Source: Bidens hawaiensis (taxonomy: Eukaryota > Streptophyta > Magnoliopsida > Asterales > Asteraceae). Taken from it: a stretch of 64,000 nt of DNA. The DNA is taken from the NCBI GenBank assembly GCA_021521415.1, contig JAIQDT010009037.1, positions 1 through 64,000 on the forward strand. Direction: 5' to 3'. Both the position numbers and the translations under genes were made by a program. A model generated the notes under the pieces. The model made no database searches and had not been told where the DNA came from. It saw only the letters and a list, made by a program, of their open reading frames with translations. The number at the start of each line of letters is the position of its first letter. The stretch's first letter is position 1. Positions 56,742 through 64,000 of this stretch are shown one piece after another.

Positions 56742-57518
56742 ACTAAAGAGACTCCTGCTGCTGATGACTTGACACAGGAACCACTAAAGAGAAAGAGAAA
56801 GAGAAAGAATCACATAGTGTCAAGTAGTGCATGCGCCCGCGATCTCATCTATCCTTACCACGATGATTCTCTGATCGTATATGCAAAGTACAACAAGGAG
56901 AACGCATGTTAGGCGATCAGGCAATACAGTGGTGATCTGATATATCTCAACCATCATGAGCTGAAGTCACTACCAGAGCTTGACCTCAATTATCTTCGAA
57001 AGGCTCTAGGTTATGGTGCGGTTGGGATCACTCTGGACAATTGGATTCCAGATTATCTTCATCGACAGTCGAAGGTCGATTACAAGGAGTTTGAGCCAAA
57101 TAAGGGTCGAAAGTACAAGAACCCAAGAGAAATTGACCCAGTCACCGGAAAACCACGAACCATGTGGAGATATAGGGCACCAAAGAATTGTCGTATCATT
57201 TACCATGGAGAGCCTTTTATGCCTAACATCCTTCGAGACTTTACAGGCTGGGAATTTGACAACACAACAGGGGAGGCCGTCATACGTTGCAAAGATCTGC
57301 CAAAGATTCGCGTATTTGACGAGCATGAGCTGATGGGATTGCATATAGAAGATACCAAGAAGCTCTACATTTCACCTCTGGGAACCGTCGAGGACATCGG
57401 TCGTCAGAACACAGACCGGGTAGTGGAAGCCTTCAACAAATTTGTTAAAAGAGTTGTTGAACTTCCACTACCCGAGGACGGCTGCCTGGATTACGACACC
57501 GACGGGTTCCAATACTAA
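56742..57518 (+). CDS. copia-1 accessory block, part 4
   Basis: After the TAG at 56739-56741 the reading goes on in the same frame (DDLTQEPLKRKRKRKNHIVSS), with one further TAG near 56909. The frame 57162-57518 holds the C-terminus: MWRYRAPKNCRIIYHGEPFM, LPKIRVFDEHELMGLHIEDT and DIGRQNTDRVVEAFNKF, ending at TAA just before the polypurine tract. This conserved tail is found in other post-pol ORFs of the group. The KRKRKRK stretch could be a nuclear localisation signal. Confidence 0.65.
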
Positions 57519-57522
57519 AGAC

Positions 57523-57533
57523 TAGAGGGAGAT
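57523..57533 (+). other. copia-1 polypurine tract
   Basis: GAGGGAGAT-like purine run (AGAGGGAGAT) immediately before the 3' LTR start at 57534. Confidence 0.85.
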
Positions 57534-57923
57534 TGTTAGTCCCATTTTTTTTAGTCTTTTGTATTGTAAATATAAGTTTTGGGCTTTAGTTGTTAGAGTT
57601 AAATGTATGGGCTTAAGAGAAACAATGTTGTAAAGCCCATTGGGCATTGGATGTGTTCTACTTCTCATGCATGCTTCCCTATAAATAGGAAGCATGCCAT
57701 GAGAAGCATGTTGTTGATTATTCAATAGAAAACCTTTTGGAAAAAATTCTATCACTCTAACCTTCTCTCTTCTTTTCTCTCGGCTCTCTCTCTCTCTCAC
57801 TCACCTTTCTTTAACCGAAAATAAACTCAAGATCCGAGACCTCTTAGTTGCTTAGTGTGATTTCCGCTAGTACTAAGTTAGGTTGATCCAAAGACGTTAG
57901 ATTCACCCGAATAGGGACCTACA
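57534..57923 (+). repeat. copia-1 3' LTR
   Basis: Starts TGTTAGTCCC and ends GGGACCTACA. Against the 5' LTR there are about 15 substitutions and small indels, including loss of TGT (GACGTTGTTA to GACGTTA) near the end and a shorter CT tract. Confidence 0.9.
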
Positions 57924-57928
57924 CTACT

Positions 57929-58281
57929 CAGATCTACAAAATCATAACTTTTGGAGATGATTTAGAGATGTTTTTAGTCGATTTTGAGGGTTCTGGTTGT
58001 TGTTCGGTTTAAACTGTTTCGCAAAGGCATCTGATTCGCATTCGCATCCGATTTGCTTTCGCATTTGGTATTTGTCATATTTATTATAATACTTGGAAAA
58101 AAAATTTCTTGGACACTATAAACAAGGTGGTAATCATTCAAGAAACTTTTGGTGAGAGTATTTTTCTGAAAAATTTGTTTGGCTTTGACAAGCTGATTAT
58201 TCAGTATTAAGAATTCTAGGAGCCAATAAAACAGTTAGATTTGGAAATCAAATTTTGAGACAAGAATTGAAGTTGATAAGC
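57929..58281 (+). other. copia-2 leader, right fragment
   Basis: Non-coding, with TCGCAAAGGC...GATTCGCATTCGCATCCG near 58020-58060, a weaker relative of the TTCGC repeats in the copia-1 leader. Confidence 0.55.
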
Positions 58282-59104
58282 ATGTCTTCATCAAATGTTA
58301 GTCTCATTGACCAACAGATCGGAACCCTTAGCAAGCCACCGCGGCTAACCAAGATGGAGAATTATTCGAAGTGGAAACCTCATTTTTAGGCGTTTCTTGT
58401 GTCACTTGATTCTAAATGTTGAAAAGGCTATTCTGTACCTCACAATCCTGCTATTGCTGATTGTCCGTGTATGGTTAAAGCACTGAAGCAGAAAATGAGG
58501 AATATCTTTGTAAATAGAAAGCTTATTCTATTCTTACCATGGGATTGGTCGATGCAATAATTCTCAGCTTTCAACAGCAGAAATTTCCTCCAAAGATTTG
58601 TGGGACGCCTTAGAACACCGGTTTGAGGGCAATACTGAATTAAAGAAGGGGAAGATGGCCTTGCTCAAGAAATAATTCAATGTATTTAAGTACATGAAAA
58701 ACGAGTCACTTGAGGATATCATCACTCGTTTCTCCCATTTACTTAGCAAGTGTGGCAGCTTTGACATAATCTTCACTCAGGAAGATATCGACCTTAGATT
58801 GCTAGATGCCCTACCACCAAGTTGGAAAATGCATACATTCTTCTTGAAGACTCAGGATCTTTCTGAAATGATCATAAACGACCTCATTGGTAAACTACAA
58901 GCTTATGACATGGATATGAAAATCCAAAACACAAGTGGAGATCAACAACTTCAGGATACTTCAATGTATTACTCCAATGCCAACAGTACTTCCAAATCTG
59001 GAGTTGCATTCTTTTTTGGTATTGATGGTGATAAGGGTGATAAGGTGATTAATCATGATATTGGGAATGGAAGCATGGGAAGTTCAAGCAATTCGTCAAG
59101 ATAA
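58282..59104 (+). pseudogene. copia-2 gag, capsid part
   Basis: Begins MSSSNVSLIDQQIGTLSKPPRL, clearly related to the copia-1 gag start, with a stop after about 36 codons. The frame 58694-59104 (136 codons) carries ESLEDIITRFSHLLSK and DLRLLDALPPSWKMHTFFLKTQDL, the core of copia gag. Several stops and shifts separate the two. Confidence 0.8.
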
Positions 59105-59700
59105 CAGCAATTGTCATATTAAGGAAATGTTCATGTTCCCGAGCAACATGTAGCACTGTTCACTTCATATCTTGCTTCTTATGAAGCTTTTTTTGTTCGA
59201 TGCCTCACTAATCTAACTCTTATCAATGAAGACTTAGAACAGATTGACAATGAAGCCCTCGAAGAAATGGATCTTTAATAATGGCCATGCTAACAATTCG
59301 TACCAAGAAGTTCTTGAAGAAATATGGTTGCCAACAACTTGGGGTAATGGAAAGTGGAAGATTGAGTTTGGCAAAAGTGTCATGAATTGGGACACTTTGC
59401 TAGGGAGTGTGAACATTCAAAAGAACTGTCTTCTTGTTTCACCAAACCTACTGCCTACGCAAAACCACATAATGAAAAGACTCCTAAGGTAATGGTTGCC
59501 TTAAACATTGATGGTATGGATTGGGGTCAACATGCTGAAGAGTTAGTGGTTAATATTGCTTTGTTTTCAAAATCTTATGGTGATGAGGTAAAGAAGGTTG
59601 TTACTGAGGTTGAAGAAGAATATTTTGGTGATGAGAAAGTGCAGATTGGGGATGAGGTAGCCAGTTTGTGTCAGCAGATGAAAAGATAGAGGGTATTGTG
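59105..59700 (+). pseudogene. copia-2 gag first zinc knuckle region
   Basis: Frame 59387-59689 starts inside the knuckle CHELGHFAREC (GHFAREC visible at its start) and continues with MVALNIDGMDWGQHAEELV, which corresponds to the DWDDQFQ segment of copia-1. A stop and a shift lie just before the knuckle. Overlapping frames elsewhere in this stretch are artefacts. Confidence 0.75.
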
Positions 59701-60993
59701 AAAAAATTTACTGAATCTGACAGTGAAAGAGCTCTGAGGATGAGATGGAAAGGGCTAAGATTAAGAAGATTGGTGTTGATGATGATAAAAAAAGGAACAG
59801 TGCGTGGACACGTCTGAGGTTGCTCTCATGGCACATGTCTTACCATAGCCTATCGCTGAAGCTGTTGAGGTATCTTCTAACTCTACTTCTCATAATTGTG
59901 TGCCTGATTATTCTGCATGCCCTAACTGTCTTGTACACTTAGAAATTCTATGTAGATATAAAGTGCATAACGAATATCTAGCTAATCAATGATTGTAAAA
60001 ATCTTGGTGCCGCCAATAGAAAACTAAAAGGTAATGAAAAGGATTTAAAAGCTAAAATTGAAGCTAAAACTAAAGATTTCAGAAAAATGAAAGATGATTG
60101 GTGTGATCTCTCATGTGAACATAGAGGATTACTTGAGGCTTACAATAAAACTAAAATGGATCTATTGGCTGCCCAAGAAAAGGCTCATATGCTTGACACC
60201 AATTGATAAATTCAACAACTCTTCATACACTGTAGAGTATATCAATGAGCATAAACAACGTTCTGTCATCAATAGTGTAATTGGTTATAGTGTTGTTGAA
60301 CCTCCATTTAACCATAATTACACTTCAAATCCAAACGATGACCTTGTAACCAAATTTGTTCTTGTTACACCACTAGTTGTTGACCCACCCAACCTTGGTA
60401 AATCTAACGTTTATTCAGTTAAAAGTGCAGTAGCTAGTAATTGCCATGAGCAACAGGTTGCTAGTTTGGTTGGAGATTCGACTTTATCTGCATTTAATAA
60501 TAAATGTATCAGTGAGGATGAGAGATTTGCTGACTCTATTAAAATGCCTGTAACAGATTAATTAATTTCTGTGACTATTGACTGTGTTGATGATGTGGTG
60601 ATTGAAACTAGGATTGATGATGATTTTGTTTCTGATTATTCTACATATGAGGAAGTAAATATATCTCATGCAGCTCACATAAATGAGAAGAGATCTTTAC
60701 AGCCTCTGAACATATCTGTGAAATTTGATAATCGTGATAACAAACCTAAGTTTCAACATGAACCACCCAATCACATATTTTATAAAATTAGAGGAATTAG
60801 GAGAGTGTTTTGTCATGATAATAAAAAATCTATGGATAATATTGATCTAGAATTAATCGAGAATGTAGTTTCAAAACGTGCTTCAACCGAAAGTTCTGAA
60901 CCTTCAAAGAAGTCTGTCCCTTATGAAAATCTAAACCAAAGAAATTTTGCAATAGAGCCTTAGTTTCTAAATAAGCAGGAACTTTTCAAAGGG
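59701..60993 (+). pseudogene. copia-2 gag middle, Ser/Asn-rich and coiled
   Basis: Several frames (59745-59942, 60094-60561, 60571-60963) together match the coiled-coil and Ser-rich parts of copia-1 gag. Landmarks are NCKNLG-like Lys-rich helix text near 60000-60080 in another frame, PPFNHNYTSNPNDD (frame 60094), and acidic text after 60571. A TAA near 60560 and TAG near 60961 break it. Confidence 0.6.
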
Positions 60994-60999
60994 AGACAA

Positions 61000-61395
61000 A
61001 TGTTGATTTTATTAATCGTAAAAGACTGGAACAAAGGTCACAAAATCAAAGCCTCTACATCTTTCTCTACTTTTGCTTTTGCTCCATGTAACAGCAGGTT
61101 TTCAGAGCAACACCAATTTATAGACAAGAGAACTTGTTTTCAGTGCAATGTGATTGGTCATATCGCAAGAAATTGTCCAACCAAAGTCAAGAGAAAAGCA
61201 CATGTTCTTCATGATAAGTTTGTTCTAGTTTTTAACTCTAACGATAAACCTATTTATAAACGATCGGGAAAGAAAAATCGTGATGCTTTGAAACATAGAC
61301 TGGCACGCGAGCAATCAGAATTAGTTAAACCTTGTGTTCCACCTTTTTCAGAAAATCAAAAGAAAAATGTTTTTAATTCAAATGAAGAAAAATAA
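61000..61395 (+). pseudogene. copia-2 gag second zinc knuckle
   Basis: The 131-codon frame has CFQCNVIGHIARNC at about residues 48-61, a full CX2CX4HX4C knuckle, followed by a basic region (KKNRDALKHRLAREQ). The ATG is internal. It ends at TAA (61393-61395). Confidence 0.8.
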
Positions 61396-61704
61396 AACAT
61401 CACAATTGAGTAATCTGGAATCGTTAAGTGTTCAACAGGTTCTAGGTATTCCATCAGTTTTAGATGGTGTTGATTGTGAATTACAATTTTCAACTTTTAT
61501 TGATTACTAGTGTGGCTTGGGTCCATCTCGAAAACTGATAATTGGTTTTTGTGTAGGTTCATCTAAGTATAACTCTCAACAATACATGGTATGTTGATAG
61601 TGGGTGTTCCAGGCACATGACAGGGTGCAAAGACATCCTAGTTGATTTCAAATCGATAAATGGTGGATACGTGGCGTTTGTTGGTGATAAAGGAGGAATA
61701 ATCA
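61396..61704 (+). pseudogene. copia-2 protease
   Basis: From about 61580 one frame reads NTWYVDSGCSRHMTGCKDIL and INGGYVAFVGDKGG, the copia protease with intact D-S-G. A shift near 61700 moves the reading to the next frame (GEGTIKNGSLSFDHVH). Confidence 0.85.
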
Positions 61705-62346
61705 GTGGGTGAAGGAACTATAAAAAATGGAAGTCTAAGCTTCGACCATGTCCATTATGTTGAAGAATTGAAGTACAACTTGCTAAGCGCCTCCCAAGTC
61801 TGTGACAAAGACCTTTCAACTCATTTCACCAAGACTGTGTGTTTACTTGTGAAGCTAGGATTTGTTATTCCTGGGGAGTGGATTCTGACAAGAGCTCACA
61901 GGAGGAATGACACTTATACCCTTGATACGGGTGCCAAGGCAACTAAGATGGACGTTCCTACCTGTTTAGCTAGTAAAGCATTAGAGAAAGAGTCTATTTT
62001 GTGGCATTGAAGAATGGGACACATCCATCTGCGTAAGATGAATTATCTGGTCCGACATGACCTTGTGGTTGGAGTTCCCAAACAATCATTTGCCTTGAAT
62101 GATAATTGTATTTCGTGCAAGATGAGCAAGCAAAAGAATAAGTCTCACAAGTCAAAGCTTGTCAATTTCATCAATACTCCACTAGAACTGCTTTATATGG
62201 ATCTTTTCGGCCCTATTGTCGTCCAAAGTATTGGAAGTAAGTCTTATTGCTTGGTTGTTACTAACGATTATTCTAGATTTTCGTGAGTTTACTTTCTAGG
62301 TACCAAGGATGAAACAACTAAGATTCTGAAGTATCTTATCGTGAAG
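61705..62346 (+). pseudogene. copia-2 pre-integrase and integrase start, truncated
   Basis: The frame 61705-62010 gives LKYNLLSASQVCDKDLSTHF and VIPGEWILTRAHRRND, ending WH with a TGA in the HHCC domain. It resumes at 62014 with MGHIHLRKMNYLV, CISCKMSK and LLYMDLFGPI (first catalytic Asp), then a TGA near 62284 and DETTKILKYLIV. At 62347 the LTR of another element replaces the rest, before the second catalytic Asp. Confidence 0.85.
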
Positions 62347-62754
62347 TGTAGGTTCCAAAACCGGATCCAACAACGAACGGCTTTGTTCTTGATAAACTCT
62401 CGAGACGGGTGCGGTATAAACAAACGATCGAACAAATATATAATGATAATATTGAACGACTCCGTAACTGGTAACAAAAGATTTATAACATAAAACGAAC
62501 CGATCCCACCCAAGGTGAGCTCCCCTTGGGTGGTTGTTTACACACTACAAAACACACACACAAATGACAAATACAAGTCCTATTTATAGCCTAACATATT
62601 GTTTCTAGAAGCTTTCTCCCTGTTGAAGCTAAACACGTGTGCCGAAGCTCCCGTTTCGTGTCCGATTGTGCTCGCCGACATTAAATATTATCTTGACCAT
62701 AAATATATAACCGGTTTCATACTTTGATATCGCAAGTCACATTTTGGCCTTACA
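62347..62754 (-). repeat. 3' LTR of a minus-strand retroelement
   Basis: On the minus strand it starts TGTAAGGCC (62754) and ends GGAACCTACA (62347), 408 bp. A TATA box GGCTATAAATAGG lies at about 62579-62591 in the same direction. The left flank is copia-2 integrase, so this is the downstream LTR or a solo LTR; a polypurine-like tract on the right argues for a 3' LTR. Confidence 0.7.
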
Positions 62755-62770
62755 ATCACCCCCTTGACTT
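62755..62770 (-). other. Candidate polypurine tract of the minus-strand element
   Basis: On the minus strand CAAGTCAAGGGGGTGAT runs directly into the LTR start. A second similar tract (TTGAGGGGGTGAA, minus) lies at about 62850. Confidence 0.6.
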
Positions 62771-64000
62771 GTGATATCAAAACTTTGTCAAACCGTGTCT
62801 CGCATCTTCACAAGTCACCCGATAAATCGAAACCTCTTCGTTTCAATTCACCCCCTCAAGGTATGACCCACCTATATTTAATGTTAAAGTAGTTCTCGCT
62901 TGTATATAGGCATGAGATGAGCTCGAATTTCCACAAATCAATCTCAAATTACCGGCTTCATCGATCAAATGAACAAAACTTATTATTTCGTTCTAAGCTC
63001 ACCTTTCGGATCCAACTTCTCGAACGCCTTAGAAATAACAAGCTTTGAACACGGTTAAACAAAACAAAACCCGAACAAATTTTGACTTTCTTCAGTTTTG
63101 GTCAACAACGAAAAGTAACCCTCCTAGCCCGTAGAAAAATTTAAACCCAACAGCCCATAATAAAAATCTAGTCTGGTCCGTGTGGAGATATTAAATAAGC
63201 ACAAGCCCAAGCCATTTTAATCCTACTAAACATTGTTGGATCAGCCATGCATATTCAGATCCAAACACAGGCCCAAGTGGTAATTGTCACAGGTTCAATT
63301 CGGACCATATGGAATATGGAGAAGTTTACCTAGCTGGAAACATGAGATGGAGAAGGTTACCCTAAAAGAAAACAGCCGCCATCACATTAAACTTATCCAC
63401 CGGAGACCATATGGCCGGAAACCCAATGTCACAGTTCTAAGCCACCATCCAGCGCCGTCACATACTCCCTTGCACAGGTCCTTCACCATGCTAGAAACAT
63501 CAGCCCCCATCAATACAGCCACATGTGATATTCTAGCCGGAAAATCGTTCACCGGAAAAATGATTTCCGATGACATAACATTCAATCATCATCCTCCCGG
63601 CATGAACCACCATTATAGGTCACCGACGACCGATCTCACCGCCGAAAATTTGCTCCGATCAGTAACCATTAGACTCTATCACCTTCACCATGTCACCGGA
63701 ATCCTTTCTGCCGGAAAACCAGGCTCCGACACCACCACCACCAGAGTGGTGATCAACCACCCAAAGACTAACTCCACAACCACCGGTCACCGTCGCCATC
63801 ACTCCAGCCTCCAACGCCACTTAGGTCGCTGGCGCTACTTCTGCCAGTTTTTTTTTTGTTTTTTTTTTTTTGTTTTTTTTTATGCTCACCTACGGACCTC
63901 CTTGAACAAACAGAGATAACCGACTCATGTCGGAGTTTGATGTGCATCTCCAATCTCTAGAATCTTCGCCGGGAAGGACCGTAAGGTCGCCGGATTTTTG
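62771..64000 (-). mobile_element. 3' internal region of the minus-strand element, to the window edge
   Basis: No RT, RNase H or integrase motif is found on either strand. The first 450 bp are AT-rich non-coding. From 63240 the DNA becomes GC-richer with repeated CCGGAAAA motifs, opening a plus-strand frame of 211 codons (63284-63919) with a His- and Thr-rich, low-complexity product and a poly-Phe end that comes from a T tract (63849-63881). I do not regard it as a gene. It could be untranslated 3' sequence of the element, or a captured host fragment. Confidence 0.45.

Larger units (their letters stand above)
31297..57923 (+). mobile_element. Sirevirus-like Ty1/copia element copia-1 with nested G3
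   Basis: Two LTRs (31297-31694 and 57534-57923) flank primer site, leader, gag, protease, integrase, RT, RNase H, spacer, accessory reading block and polypurine tract, the Sirevirus order. Subtracting G3 (11.95 kb with its target duplication) leaves about 14.7 kb. Target duplication is CTAAT/CTACT (one mismatch). LTRs differ by about 15 substitutions plus small indels, so copia-1 is older than G3 which it contains. Every coding domain has stops or frameshifts at its borders. Confidence 0.9.
57924..62346 (+). mobile_element. Sirevirus-like copia element copia-2, right part
   Basis: Leader (57924-58281), gag with two knuckles, protease and integrase start are present; everything from the middle of integrase is replaced by a minus-strand LTR at 62347. 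With 31079-31296 it forms the oldest element in the nest. All frames have stops. Same domain order and closely related text to copia-1, but clearly a different copy. Confidence 0.8.

Noticed and set aside
57522..57800. 92-codon minus-strand frame, similar to 31292-31507
   Set aside because: Lies in the copia-1 LTRs, hence the duplication.
63284..63919. 211-codon frame as a host gene
   Set aside because: Low-complexity His/Thr-rich product ending in a poly-T-derived Phe run; no domain and no splice evidence.

Overview
This window is plant repeat DNA with no convincing host gene, rRNA, tRNA or CRISPR array. It is AT-rich and almost entirely made of transposable elements, mostly LTR retrotransposons nested inside one another. 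Primer-binding sites of the TGGTATCAGAGC (initiator Met tRNA) type, TGTAAC...GTGTGACA Ty3/gypsy LTRs and a Sirevirus-type Ty1/copia element with a large post-pol reading frame all point to a flowering plant. A composite (Asteraceae) such as lettuce, sunflower, daisy or chrysanthemum relatives is my best guess; that is inference from the style of the elements, not proof.

Left part (1-8.2 kb). 1-3388 is the 3' portion of a Ty1/copia element (zinc knuckle and protease, but no integrase or reverse transcriptase) ending in a 304-bp LTR. It is split by a 1.95-kb gypsy solo LTR. From 3.4 to 8.2 kb the DNA is AT-rich and holds candidate Helitron termini (hairpin plus CTAG, minus strand), a 268-bp tandem repeat, and two related MITEs.

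Middle part (8.2-31.1 kb). A minus-strand Ty3/gypsy element, called G1 here, runs from its 5' LTR at 31078 leftward through gag, protease, RT-RNase H and integrase. Four or more elements interrupt it: a candidate solo copia LTR in its LTR, a non-coding LARD-type element (about 20.44-27.07 kb) in gag, an unclassified 1160-bp insertion in integrase, and a gag-only gypsy element G2 (8.24-16.15 kb) in integrase. Everything downstream of G1 integrase has been lost. The LARD and G2 share LTR ends, primer site and leader, so they belong to one lineage.

Right part (31.1-64 kb). G1 itself sits in the leader of an older Sirevirus-like copia element (copia-2: 31079-31296 and 57924-62346). A second, complete Sirevirus-like element (copia-1, 31297-57923) also landed in that leader. 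Copia-1 carries gag with two zinc knuckles, protease, integrase, RT, RNase H, a 2.7-kb non-coding spacer and a roughly 3.65-kb accessory (envelope-like position) reading block. Its own leader is interrupted by an 11.95-kb gypsy element G3 (31829-43775) with 3.09-kb LTRs and a perfect GAAAA target duplication. Copia-2 integrase is in turn cut at 62347 by the LTR of a minus-strand retroelement that runs off the window.

Relative age follows from nesting: copia-2 is oldest, then G1 and copia-1, then G3, LARD and G2. LTR divergence judged by eye agrees: about 15 substitutions in 390 bp for copia-1, but only about one percent for G3. Every coding region seen is broken by stops or frameshifts, except some individual domains.
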